Assembly (NCBI RefSeq): GCF_030409215.1
Contig: NZ_JAUFPL010000025.1
Span: forward strand, 1 to 64,000
Origin: Halomonas ramblicola
GTDB taxonomy: Bacteria > Pseudomonadota > Gammaproteobacteria > Pseudomonadales > Halomonadaceae
DNA length: 64,000 nucleotides
Direction: 5' to 3'
Part shown: positions 8,418-16,449 of the stretch, one piece after another
Layout of the letters: every line of letters begins with the position of its first letter
How positions within the stretch are numbered: position 1 is the stretch's first letter
Position numbers and translations under genes: made by a program
The notes under the pieces: generated by a model
The model's input: only the letters and a program-made list of their open reading frames with translations
Databases searched by the model: none
Told to the model about the DNA's origin: nothing

Positions 8418-8909
8418 GGACTCGTCGTTGTCGGGGGAAGGGGCGCAGGGAATCGGTTGCCCGAGCGCACGAAGCGCCCATCGCGTCTCCTCCGACTATA
8501 GCGGCATCCCGGCCCCGGGAAAATGCCCGCCACCCCCGCAGGCGCCGCCCAGGCTCGAGAAGGCTTTGCCGCCCCCGATCCCGCGTATCGTCCTCCCTCT
8601 TCCGCCATTTTCCCGTTGCCATCGTCGACCGCACGCGCCTGGACTCATCGACGAACCGGCACTGGTACTACTGGCGAAGCGGGGGAGTGCGTACAAGTGA
8701 CACTCGAGGCGTGACGGCATGCCGACACGCCCGAAACCGCCCCGGCGAGGGGCGATCCTCGATGCAGAGGAAACCGATGGAATACTCACCGCATGGCAAG
8801 GGTCTCGTCGACAAGATCATCAACCGCGAGACGATTGCCATGTCGACTCCAGCAGGCACGACAGGGGACGGCCTTGCCGTGCCGACAACAAGAACCCTCG
8901 GAGGACGAA
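8418..8909. promoter_or_regulatory. Divergent mocR / TRAP intergenic region with CTGG repeats
   Basis: These 492 bases between the MocR gene and the TRAP operon contain no convincing gene. Three CTGG-headed repeats lie in one orientation: CTGGACTCAT at 8639-8648, CTGGTACTA at 8662-8670 and CTGGCGAAG from 8671. MocR-type regulators usually bind direct repeats, and TauR is remembered as recognising CTGGAC-type boxes, so this cluster is a candidate operator. The repeats are short and the assignment is tentative. The TRAP binding-protein gene has a clear GGAGGA ribosome site at about 8900-8905. Confidence 0.4.
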
Positions 8910-9923
8910 ATGAGACTATCCAAGCGTATCATCCCCACCGCTGTCACCGTCGCCACCCTGGCCATCAGCACCCAGGCCATGGCCGATACCTGGAAGATGG
9001 CTCTCGGCGATGCCGCGGGCGGTACCCAGTACGAACTCGGCACCACCTTCGCGGACCTTCTCGAGGAAAAGACCGATGGCGAGATCCGCGTGGATCTCTT
9101 CCCCAACGGCCAGCTCGGCAGCGAACAGGACACCGTCAACAATGCCAGCATGGGGCTGCTCGACCTCTCGGTGCTGGCCATCAACAACATCACGCCGTTC
9201 TCGCCCACCGTGGGGGTCATGACCCTGCCCTACGTCATCCGCAGCCCCGAGGACGCCAGGACTCTGACCCAGGGCGAGATCGGTGAGGAGCTCACCGAGA
9301 ACACCATCCGCGACGCCGGCGTGCGCATCCTGGCATGGGCCTACTCGGGCTGCCGTCGCCTGACCAACTCATCCCACCCGGTGGCCGAGCCGTCCGACCT
9401 CGAGGGCCTGGTGATCCGCGTGCCCAAGAACGAGATCATGATCTCGTCCTACCAGTCCTGGGGCGTCAACCCCAACCCGCTGGCCTGGTCCGAGACCTTC
9501 ACCGCCCTGCAGCAGGGCGTGGTCGATGGCCAGGACAACCCCTACATCACCATCGATGCCATGAAGTTCTACGAGGTCCAGAACCACGTCACCGACGGCT
9601 GCTACGTGTTCTCCCTGGAGCCGCTGATCATCAGCGAGTCGAAGTTCCAGGGGCTCGGTCCCGAGCTGCAGCAGACCGTGCTCGAGGCGGGCCAGGAGGC
9701 GACGCAGCAAAGCTACGACTACCTGCTGGATACCGAGGCCTCGATCAAGAAGAAACTGGTCGAGGAGCACGGCATGGAGATCACCGAGCCCGCCAATGAC
9801 GAGCAGCAATGGATCGAGATGGCGACGCAGATCTGGCCACAGTTCTACGACAGCATCGGCGGCAAGGAAAAGCTCGACCAGGCACTCGCGGCCCTGGGGC
9901 GCGATCCCGCGCCCGCCGAGTAA
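8910..9923 (+). CDS. TRAP transporter solute-binding protein (DctP family)
   Basis: This 337-residue periplasmic protein has a cleavable signal peptide (MRLSKRIIPTAVTVATLAISTQAMA, cleavage before DTW). The DctP features are FADLLEEKTDGEIRVDLFPNGQLGSEQD, the binding-site arginine in VIRVPKNE (about residue 168) and PLAWSETFTALQQGVVDGQDNP. The ATG at 8910 has GGAGGA eight bases upstream; a longer in-frame start would bury the signal peptide. It is the first gene of a P-Q-M-uspA-yeiH run. The ligand is probably an anion with a carboxylate or sulfonate, as in the family. The sequence does not match TeaA, the ectoine binding protein, as I remember it. Confidence 0.9.
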   Translation: MRLSKRIIPTAVTVATLAISTQAMADTWKMALGDAAGGTQYELGTTFADLLEEKTDGEIRVDLFPNGQLGSEQDTVNNASMGLLDLSVLAINNITPFSPTVGVMTLPYVIRSPEDARTLTQGEIGEELTENTIRDAGVRILAWAYSGCRRLTNSSHPVAEPSDLEGLVIRVPKNEIMISSYQSWGVNPNPLAWSETFTALQQGVVDGQDNPYITIDAMKFYEVQNHVTDGCYVFSLEPLIISESKFQGLGPELQQTVLEAGQEATQQSYDYLLDTEASIKKKLVEEHGMEITEPANDEQQWIEMATQIWPQFYDSIGGKEKLDQALAALGRDPAPAE

Positions 9924-10011
9924 GGATTCCGGCCACCCGATGGGGGACATTCTCCTGCACCGGCTCGCGTGAGCCGGTGCCACGAGCCCTCGTCATTCGG
10001 AGGGGCAACCC

Positions 10012-10578
10012 ATGAAAGTGCATCCCGTCTTCAAGCTGATCGACAACCTGGAAAACATCCTTTGCCAGGTATTGCTGGTGTCGTTCGTCGTCATCCTGTT
10101 CCTGCAGATCGTGCTGCGTAACCTGTTCAGCTTTTCGCTGTCATGGGGCGATGAACTGGCGACCTATGCCTTCGTCTGGTTCGCCTATCTGGGGGCGGTC
10201 TATGCCGCCAAGATGTCGGCACACAATCGCGTGACCTTCCAGTTCAAGTTCTTTCCCCGTTGGGTGGAGACGGCGTGCGGCGTGCTCACCGACCTGATCT
10301 GGCTGGGCTTCAATGCCGTGTTCATCTACCTGAGCTACGACTTCGTGTTCCACAAGATGAACCTGTTCTGGAAGTCGCAGACGCTGGGCGTGCCCATGAA
10401 GTATTTCTACCTGATCCTGCCCATCGCCTTCATCGCCATGTCGCTGCGGATCCTCCAGAACAACTATCTCAAGTTCGTCAAGCATGTGGATCTGGTCGAC
10501 CCCGAGACGAAGGGCGTCGAAGAGCTGAAACACGCCCATGATCCGGGCAGCGACGCCCTCGGCCAGTCGGAGAAATGA
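10012..10578 (+). CDS. TRAP transporter small permease (DctQ family)
   Basis: This 188-residue inner-membrane protein has four hydrophobic segments (about 20-42, 51-70, 90-112 and 130-150), the usual DctQ layout. It includes the conserved FSWGDELA-type motif (FSLSWGDELATYAFVWFAYLGAVYA). A strong GGAGGGG ribosome site precedes the ATG. It starts 88 bases after the binding protein and overlaps the large permease by 4 bases (ATGA). Its role is to pair with DctM in Na+-driven uptake. The C-terminal ~30 residues form a charged cytoplasmic tail. Confidence 0.9.
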   Translation: MKVHPVFKLIDNLENILCQVLLVSFVVILFLQIVLRNLFSFSLSWGDELATYAFVWFAYLGAVYAAKMSAHNRVTFQFKFFPRWVETACGVLTDLIWLGFNAVFIYLSYDFVFHKMNLFWKSQTLGVPMKYFYLILPIAFIAMSLRILQNNYLKFVKHVDLVDPETKGVEELKHAHDPGSDALGQSEK

Positions 10579-11921
10579 CCATGGATGCCACCATCATCTA
10601 TATCCTGTTCGGCACCTTCTTCCTCTTGCTGATCATCGGTGCCCCGATCACCGTGTCGCTGGGGGGGGCGGCGCTGGCGACCTACCTGGCGCTCGGCGAG
10701 AATCCCATGGCCTTCGTGCAGATCGCCTTTACCTCGGTGGGTTCCTTCCCGCTGATGGCGCTGCCGGCCTTCATCCTGGCGGGGGCCCTGATGGAGGCCT
10801 CGGGTATCTCCAAGCGCCTGGTGGACATCGCCGAGGCCTTCGCCGGCCCGGTGACCGGGGGCCTGGCCGCCGCCACCGTGTTCGCCTGCATGTTCTTCGG
10901 TGCCATCTCCGGCTCGGGACCGGCCACCACCGCGGCGGTGGGCATGCTAATGATCCCGGCCATGGCCAACCGCGGCTACGACAAGGGCTACGGCTCCGCC
11001 ATCACCGCCTCCTCCGGCGGCCTGGGGGTGGTCATCCCGCCCTCGATCCCGATGGTGATCTTCGGCATCTCCGGCATGGGGCTGCAGCCGCCCCCCGAGG
11101 CGGTGGCCGAGCACGGCGCCTTCCAGACCCTGTCGATTCCCAAGCTGTTCATCGCCGGCATCTTCCCGGGCATGGTCATCGCCGCCTGCCTGCTGACCAT
11201 CAACTACCTGATCTCGCGCCGGCGCGGCTACCGCGGGTTGACCGATCGCTGGTCGTACGACGAGATCCGCACCACCCTGCGCCGGGGCGTCTGGTCGATC
11301 CTGGCGCCGATCATCATCCTCGGCGGCATCTACAGCGGCCTGTTCACGCCCACCGAGTCCGCCATCGTGGCCATCGCCTACACCCTCGTGGTGGGCCTCT
11401 TCCTGCACCGCGAGCTGAAGTGGAAGCCGGCCTTGAAGACCCTGGAGACCACCACCTGGATCACCGGGCGGGTGTTACTGATCCTGTTCACCGCCACGGT
11501 TTTCGGGCGGCTGCTGGTCGAACAACGGGTGCCGGCCTATATCGCCGAGCAGATGCTCAGCGTCACCGACAACCTCTACCTGATCTGGGCGATGATCATC
11601 TGCTTCCTGCTGTTCGTGGGCATGTTCATGGAGACCCTGGCGGCGATCATGATCCTCACGCCGGTGCTGCTGCCGATCATGTACATGCTGGGCATGGACC
11701 CGGTGCATGTGGGCATCGTGGTGGTCTGTGCGCTGGCAATCGGCTTCCAGACCCCGCCGCTGGGCGAGAACCTGTTCGTCGCCTCGGGCATCGGCGGTGC
11801 CTCGATCGAGGAGATCTCGCTGAAGGCGCTGCCCTTCGCCGCGGCCTCGATCGTGGCGTTGTTCATCATTGCCTACTTCCCGACCATCTCGCTGTTCCTG
11901 CCCCGGCTGCTGGGCTACTAG
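10575..11921 (+). CDS. TRAP transporter large permease (DctM family)
   Basis: The 448-residue polytopic membrane protein has about a dozen hydrophobic segments. DctM hallmarks are ALPAFILAGALMEASGIS, AISGSGPATTAAVGMLMIPAM and GVVIPPSIPMVIFG, and in the second half FVGMFMETLAAIMILTPVLLP and IGFQTPPLGENLFVASG. The start overlaps the small permease by 4 bases; a second ATG at 10581 is possible. It forms the Na+-coupled transport channel of the TRAP system with the two preceding genes. Confidence 0.93.
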   Translation: MTMDATIIYILFGTFFLLLIIGAPITVSLGGAALATYLALGENPMAFVQIAFTSVGSFPLMALPAFILAGALMEASGISKRLVDIAEAFAGPVTGGLAAATVFACMFFGAISGSGPATTAAVGMLMIPAMANRGYDKGYGSAITASSGGLGVVIPPSIPMVIFGISGMGLQPPPEAVAEHGAFQTLSIPKLFIAGIFPGMVIAACLLTINYLISRRRGYRGLTDRWSYDEIRTTLRRGVWSILAPIIILGGIYSGLFTPTESAIVAIAYTLVVGLFLHRELKWKPALKTLETTTWITGRVLLILFTATVFGRLLVEQRVPAYIAEQMLSVTDNLYLIWAMIICFLLFVGMFMETLAAIMILTPVLLPIMYMLGMDPVHVGIVVVCALAIGFQTPPLGENLFVASGIGGASIEEISLKALPFAAASIVALFIIAYFPTISLFLPRLLGY

Positions 11922-11990
11922 CGGACACATCATGACAACCGGTGCGGGGGCCGGCGAAAGGCCGGTCGCCCCGCCGGTGGAGGAGCAAGC

Positions 11991-12479
11991 ATGGACCAAC
12001 CGATCACCCGGATCCTCTGCTGTGTCGGCCTGCGGGGCGACTGCGACGTGGTCCTCGAACGGGCGGTGAGCCTGGCCCTGGCCTGTGGCGCCGAGCTGCA
12101 GGTGCTGCACGCCGTCAAGTCGCTGGACGACGACGTCATGAACACCCTCAGGGTCAACATCCGCAGCCAGGAGGTGCTCGACAAGCTGATGCGCCAGCGG
12201 CTCGCACAGGCCAGGGAACAGCTGGACTACCGCATGGACGCCTTCTGGAGCACCCATCCCGAGGCCCGTCGGGCGCTGGGCGACAAGCTCGCGCGCCAGG
12301 AGGTCGTCGAGGGCTATCCCGCCACGCTGATCACCCGCCTCGCCGCCCAGCGCGGCTGCGACCTGATCGTCATGGCGGCCAACAAGCGCGGCTTCGCGGC
12401 CTCCTATGCGGGCAAGGTGACCCGCGGCGTGATCAAGCGGGCGACCGTGCCCGTGGTGGTGGTGCCGCCCCCCGCCTGA
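11991..12479 (+). CDS. Universal stress protein UspA family, TRAP-linked
   Basis: This 162-residue cytoplasmic UspA-fold protein has an N-terminal ITRILCCVGLRGDCDVVLERAVSLA strand-helix, a central AQRGCDLIVMAANKRG and a C-terminal RGVIKRATVPVVVVPPP. The usual GxxGx9G(S/T) ATP loop is altered (KRGFAASYAGKVTRG), so nucleotide binding is uncertain. A GGAGGAG ribosome site precedes the ATG. Its position directly after P-Q-M mirrors TeaD in the ectoine TRAP operon of Halomonas elongata, where the Usp partner modulates transport; the same role here is inferred. Confidence 0.87.
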   Translation: MDQPITRILCCVGLRGDCDVVLERAVSLALACGAELQVLHAVKSLDDDVMNTLRVNIRSQEVLDKLMRQRLAQAREQLDYRMDAFWSTHPEARRALGDKLARQEVVEGYPATLITRLAAQRGCDLIVMAANKRGFAASYAGKVTRGVIKRATVPVVVVPPPA

Positions 12480-12498
12480 CGGCGGTCCGGCCGCCGTC
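12478..12498 (+). terminator. GC-rich hairpin at the end of uspA
   Basis: GACGGCGG (12478-12485) and CCGCCGTC (12491-12498) form a perfect 8-bp stem with a TCCGG loop, starting at the uspA stop codon. No clear T-run follows. It may attenuate transcription between uspA and yeiH or protect the upstream mRNA. Confidence 0.4.
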
Positions 12499-12599
12499 CT
12501 CCACCCCTTTCGTCCATCACGCGGCGCCCCCTGGGGCGTCGCCAGGGCCCCGCGTATCGGTCTCGGCCGCGCGGGCCACCGACAACCGAGGGAGATCCC

Positions 12600-13655
12600 A
12601 TGAGTCTCGAACGTGGCAAGCAGGCCCTGCACTGGCCTCTCGGCATCGCCAAGGGCGCGATGATCACCGTTCCGCGGGTGGCCCAGGGGGTGCTGATCTG
12701 CATCACCATCGCCCTGGCGACCACCTTCATCGCCGACCACTACGGGGGGCCGACGCTGCTGTATGCGCTGCTGTTCGGCATGTCGCTGCACTTCCTCTCC
12801 GAGGACCAGCGCTGCCTGGCCGGCGTCGACTTCGCCGCCCGCACCATCCTGCGCCTGGGGGTGGCCCTGCTGGGGGTGCGCATCACCATCGAGCAGGTCA
12901 TGGCGCTGGGCATCGGCCCCTTGCTGACGGTCGTCGCCGGTGTCGCGCTGACCATCCTGATGGGCGCGGTGCTGGCCCGCTGCCTGGGGCTGCATCGCGA
13001 CCTGGGCCTGCTCACCGGCGGCTCGGTGGCCATCTGCGGCGCCTCGGCGGCGCTGGCGCTGTCGGCGGTGATGCCGCGCCACGCGACCAGCGAGCGCAAC
13101 ACCATCCTCACCGTGGTGGGGGTGACCACGCTGTCGACCCTGGCCATGGTGACCTATCCGCTGATCGTCGGGGTCCTGGGGCTCGGCGACGACCAGGCGG
13201 GCATCTTCCTCGGCGGCACCATCCACGACGTGGCCCAGGTGGTCGGCGCCGGCTACATGATCTCCGAGAGCACCGGCGACGTCTCGACCTTCGTCAAGCT
13301 GCTGCGCGTGGCCATGCTGGTGCCGGCGGTGATGGCCTTCATGTTCCTGTTCCGCCACGCCCGGCGCGAGGAGAACGGCAACCGCAAGGTGCCGATGCTG
13401 CCGGGCTTCCTGGTGGCCTTCGTGGCGCTGGTGATCGTCAACAGCCTGGGGTGGATCCCGCCGCTGGTCACCGAGGGCTTCACCGACCTGTCGCGCTGGT
13501 GCCTGGTCACGGCGATCGCCGCGCTGGGGATCAAGACCTCCTTCCAGAAGCTGGCGGTGGTCGGCTGGAAGCCGGTGATCCTGATGGCCGCCGAGACGCT
13601 GTTCCTGCTGCTGGTGGTGCTGGCCTTCATCCTCTTCGGCGGGGTCGGCGGCTGA
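12600..13655 (+). CDS. YeiH-family putative sulfate/anion exporter (UPF0324)
   Basis: The 351-residue protein has about ten membrane segments. Its family features are FGMSLHFLSED, TILRLGVALLGVRIT, GGSVAICGASAALALSAVMPRHA, GTIHDVAQVVGAGYMIS and a C-terminal LGIKTSFQKLAVVGWKP. Proteins of this family are annotated as putative sulfate exporters, often near sulfonate catabolic genes, but function is rarely proven. A GGGAGATCCC ribosome site precedes the ATG. It lies 120 bases after uspA in the same direction, so it may belong to the TRAP operon. If so it may export an anion, such as sulfite or sulfate, released from the imported solute. Confidence 0.85.
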   Translation: MSLERGKQALHWPLGIAKGAMITVPRVAQGVLICITIALATTFIADHYGGPTLLYALLFGMSLHFLSEDQRCLAGVDFAARTILRLGVALLGVRITIEQVMALGIGPLLTVVAGVALTILMGAVLARCLGLHRDLGLLTGGSVAICGASAALALSAVMPRHATSERNTILTVVGVTTLSTLAMVTYPLIVGVLGLGDDQAGIFLGGTIHDVAQVVGAGYMISESTGDVSTFVKLLRVAMLVPAVMAFMFLFRHARREENGNRKVPMLPGFLVAFVALVIVNSLGWIPPLVTEGFTDLSRWCLVTAIAALGIKTSFQKLAVVGWKPVILMAAETLFLLLVVLAFILFGGVGG

Positions 13656-13696
13656 GGGGGGCGACCCTGGGCGCTGGGCGATGCGCTCCCGGGAGG

Positions 13697-14512
13697 CTAT
13701 GGCCAGGGAAGCTCGGCATGCCCCCACCACAGGAGTAACAGGGCGATCAGCGCGAAGTGGCCGGGATACCAGCCGAGCCACAGGCGGCGTGGCATGGCCC
13801 TGGGCACCTCGCGGACGTAGCGGTGGGCGCCGGCGGCCAGCCACAGCACCGCCAGGCAGGTGGCCACGGCGAACGACTTGGCCAGGTCGGTACTGTTCAT
13901 CAGGCCGGTGACGACTAGCGCCGGTACCGCCATGGCCACCGCCGCGGCGCGCTCCGGCAGGGGCGAGTCGGCGCGGTGGAGCGCCTGGAAGGCGAGCATG
14001 TAGAGCGGGATCAGCAGCAGGCCACGGTGGCCGTACTCCACCCGGTCGCCCAGCCACTGCCAGGCCAGCAGCGAGGCCGCTCCCGCCAGCACCAGCCAGG
14101 GCAGGGCGAGGATGCCGCGACGCTGGCGGGCCAGCAGCTCGCGCAGGCCGGCGCCCCACGCCAGCCCGGCGGCCAGGGTGAAGCAGACGTTGAGGAGGTA
14201 GGCGTCGCGGGGTATCAGGGCATAGGGCAGCTGGGCGACCAGGCCGATCGCCAGGATGCGCCGGGCGTAGCGTAGCGGGTTGCGGGTGTTGAAGAGCCCG
14301 TGCCAGGCGACCATGGCGGCGAACAGCGGGAAGGCGATGCGTCCCAGGGTGCCGCCCACCCACTCCAGCCCCCAGCCGGGCGGTGTCACATGGCGGCTCA
14401 GGTGGTCGAGGGTCATGGTGACCAGGGCCAGCCACTGGGCCCAGCCGGTCCACCTGGAGCAGGGACGGGGCGTGTCCCCTTCCAGTAGGGTGAGTTGTCC
14501 CTGGGCATTCAT
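13697..14512 (-). CDS. TraX-family membrane protein
   Basis: This 271-residue polytopic membrane protein matches the TraX family: WLALVTMTLDHLSRHV near the N-terminus, then GGTLGRIAFPLFAAMVAWHGLFNTRNPLRYARRILAIGLVAQLPYAL and a C-terminal YPGHFALIALLLL. TraX of the F plasmid acetylates pilin; chromosomal homologues are of unknown target. The ATG at 14512 has a GGAGGAA ribosome site. A longer in-frame start at 14635 would add unrelated sequence. It is convergent with yeiH (41-base gap) and lies opposite to the flanking catabolic genes, so it is probably a passenger in this locus. Confidence 0.8.
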   Translation of the reverse strand: MNAQGQLTLLEGDTPRPCSRWTGWAQWLALVTMTLDHLSRHVTPPGWGLEWVGGTLGRIAFPLFAAMVAWHGLFNTRNPLRYARRILAIGLVAQLPYALIPRDAYLLNVCFTLAAGLAWGAGLRELLARQRRGILALPWLVLAGAASLLAWQWLGDRVEYGHRGLLLIPLYMLAFQALHRADSPLPERAAAVAMAVPALVVTGLMNSTDLAKSFAVATCLAVLWLAAGAHRYVREVPRAMPRRLWLGWYPGHFALIALLLLWWGHAELPWP

Positions 14513-14829
14513 AGGGTTCCTCCCGATTGGCGTCTCGGCCTGGTGGACTGGCATGGCTCGTGGGGGTTCCCTGTCGGCATCGGACGACAGGGCGAGAGCC
14601 GTCCCGCATCCGACCTCCCTTCGGCTCGCCGCCATGTATCGGTGCAGCGGCCCTGGGGAGTGCCCTCGCCGCTACGTGATCGACCTGTCCTTTAGCGCCG
14701 TCGTCGTTGTCAGCGATGCCGCCTACGTATCGTTGCGGGCCTTGCCAACATTCCGATTACCTCCGGTAATGGAGAGAGCGCGGCGACCATGTCGAGGCCG
14801 TCCAGGCAGTGTCACGATCGGGAGGGGCC
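14513..14829. promoter_or_regulatory. Divergent traX / GS-like intergenic region with palindrome
   Basis: No gene is seen. A perfect inverted repeat, ATTACC (14756-14761), TCC spacer, GGTAAT (14765-14770), lies 60 bases upstream of the GS-like start. Position and symmetry fit an operator for the GS-ALDH-ADH-amidotransferase genes. I do not recognise the binding factor. The rest of the region, near the traX start, has only the traX ribosome site. Confidence 0.4.
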
Positions 14830-16209
14830 ATGAGCCGATTGCAGGCAAGAGAGATCACCGACGCCGACCAGGCACGACGCCTCGTCGAGGAGCGCGGGCT
14901 CAGCCACGTCAAGGTGGGGATGTTCGACATCGACGGCGTGATGCTCGGCAAGTACATGGGGCGCGAGAAGTTCTTCTCCGCTCTGGAGAAGGGGGTCGCT
15001 TTCTGCGACGTGGTGCTGGGCTGGGACAGCAAGGACGAGCTCTACGACAACGTGCGCTTCACCGGCTGGCACACCGGCTACCCGGACGCGCCGCTGCGCA
15101 TCCTGCCGGAGAGCTGCCGGGAGGTGCCCGCCGAGGGCGACATGCTGCTCTTCCTGGCCGAGTTCGACGGCCGCGCCGAGGCGCTCTGCCCGCGCGGCGT
15201 GCTGCGCCGGGTGCTCGCCCGCGCCGCCGAGCTGGGCTACACGGCGCGCGCCGCCCTGGAGTACGAGTTCTTCCTCTTCCAGGAGACGCCGGAATCGATC
15301 CGCGAGAAGGGCTTTCGCCACCTGCGTCCCTTCACCCCCGACATGATGGGCTACTCCATGCTCAGGAGTTCGGTGCACGGCGAGCTCTACCATGACCTGC
15401 TGGGCATGGCCGAGGCGATGGACTTCCCCATCGAGGGGCTGCACACCGAGACCGGCCCCGGGGTGCTGGAGGCCGCCATCGCGGTGGACGAGGCCCTGGC
15501 CGCCGCCGACAAGGCGGCACTGTTCAAGACCTTCACCAAGGTGTGGGCCCAGCGGCGCGGCCTGATGGCCACCTTCATGGCCAAGTGGTCGCCGGACTAT
15601 CCCGGCCAGAGCGGGCATATCCACCTGTCGCTGCGCGAGGCGGCCGGCGGCCGCTCGGCCTTCTTCGATGCCGCGGCGCCGGATCGCATGAGCGACGTCC
15701 AGCGCCACTTCGTGGCCGGCCAGCAGGCGCTGATGCCCGAGCTGCTGGCCATGCTGGCGCCGACCGTCAACAGCTATACTCGGCTGATTCCCGGCTTCTG
15801 GGCGCCCACCGACGCTACCTGGGGGGTGGAGAACCGCACCACGGCGCTGCGGGTGATTCCCGGCGGCGACGCCGCCCAGCGCGTCGAGTATCGGCTGGGC
15901 AGTGCCGACGCCAACCCCTATCTGGCCATGGCCGCGGCCATCGCCTCGGGCCTCCACGGCATCGAGCATCGCCTCGAGCCCGACCCGCCGGTGACGGGCA
16001 ACGCCTACGACCGCGATCACCCGGCCCACCAGGCGCTGCCGCGCACCCTCTGGGAGGCCGCCCAGCGCCTGCGCGGCTCCGCGGCGGCCCGCGAGTTCTT
16101 CGGCGACGACTTCGTCGAGCACTTCGCGGCGACCCGGGAGTGGGAGGAGCGCCAGTTCCGGCGCCATATCACGGACTGGGAGTTGGAGCGCTACTTCGAA
16201 ATCATCTGA
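14830..16209 (+). CDS. Glutamine-synthetase-like gamma-glutamyl amide ligase
   Basis: This protein of 459 residues resembles class-III-like glutamine synthetase homologues (PuuA, IpuC, GmaS), not housekeeping GlnA. Visible are KVGMFDIDGVMLGKY near the N-terminus, EYEFFLF (metal-binding Glu), TGPGVLEAAI, GQSGHIHLSL (ATP-site His) and NRTTALRVIPG with VEYRLGSADANPYLAMAA. These enzymes join glutamate to an amine using ATP. The ATG at 14830 follows GGAGGGG; an upstream GTG at 14809 is less likely. The following aldehyde dehydrogenase, iron alcohol dehydrogenase and class I amidotransferase suggest an alkanolamine-type substrate. Confidence 0.85.
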   Translation: MSRLQAREITDADQARRLVEERGLSHVKVGMFDIDGVMLGKYMGREKFFSALEKGVAFCDVVLGWDSKDELYDNVRFTGWHTGYPDAPLRILPESCREVPAEGDMLLFLAEFDGRAEALCPRGVLRRVLARAAELGYTARAALEYEFFLFQETPESIREKGFRHLRPFTPDMMGYSMLRSSVHGELYHDLLGMAEAMDFPIEGLHTETGPGVLEAAIAVDEALAAADKAALFKTFTKVWAQRRGLMATFMAKWSPDYPGQSGHIHLSLREAAGGRSAFFDAAAPDRMSDVQRHFVAGQQALMPELLAMLAPTVNSYTRLIPGFWAPTDATWGVENRTTALRVIPGGDAAQRVEYRLGSADANPYLAMAAAIASGLHGIEHRLEPDPPVTGNAYDRDHPAHQALPRTLWEAAQRLRGSAAAREFFGDDFVEHFAATREWEERQFRRHITDWELERYFEII

Positions 16210-16238
16210 GTCATCACACTTCGTCGTGAAGGTTGCCA

Positions 16239-16359
16239 GTAGGAGGGCAATTCATTGCGCGACTGGCGCCGCCAGGCGCCCGGCGGTGCTAGCAAGCGTC
16301 GAGGTGGTCTCCACTGGGGAGGCCTTCGGCCTCCATCGCCCAATAAATTGGCCTCCTAC
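16239..16359. repeat. Intergenic inverted-repeat element (REP/MITE-like)
   Basis: Two arms of about 24 bases in inverted orientation bound a 121-bp unit. The left arm starts GTAGGAGGGCAATTCATT (16239) and the right arm ends AATTGGCCTCCTAC (16359); about 21 of 24 positions pair. The inner part contains smaller GC hairpins (GGCGCC-type and GGCCTTCGGCC at 16321-16331). It lies between the GS-like and aldehyde dehydrogenase genes. The design suggests a mobile palindromic repeat; the number of genomic copies is unknown from this window. Confidence 0.55.
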
Positions 16360-16449
16360 AACGCGGTTTCACGCTGATCGGCGATGAACCAGTCATTTGA
16401 GGCTCGGGCCGGCTACACGCCAGCCCTCAGGACAAAGTGAGCATCTTGT

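Noticed and set aside
8910..11921. Ectoine transporter TeaABC
   Set aside because: Gene order plus a Usp gene is alike, but the binding protein does not resemble TeaA as I recall it, and the catabolic neighbours point to an amine or sulfonate.
11475..14609. A 1044-codon open frame on the minus strand
   Set aside because: It runs antisense to dctM, uspA and yeiH, which have clear family motifs. Its translation is rich in His, Gln, Arg and Asp with no domain, typical of the antisense frame of GC-rich genes.
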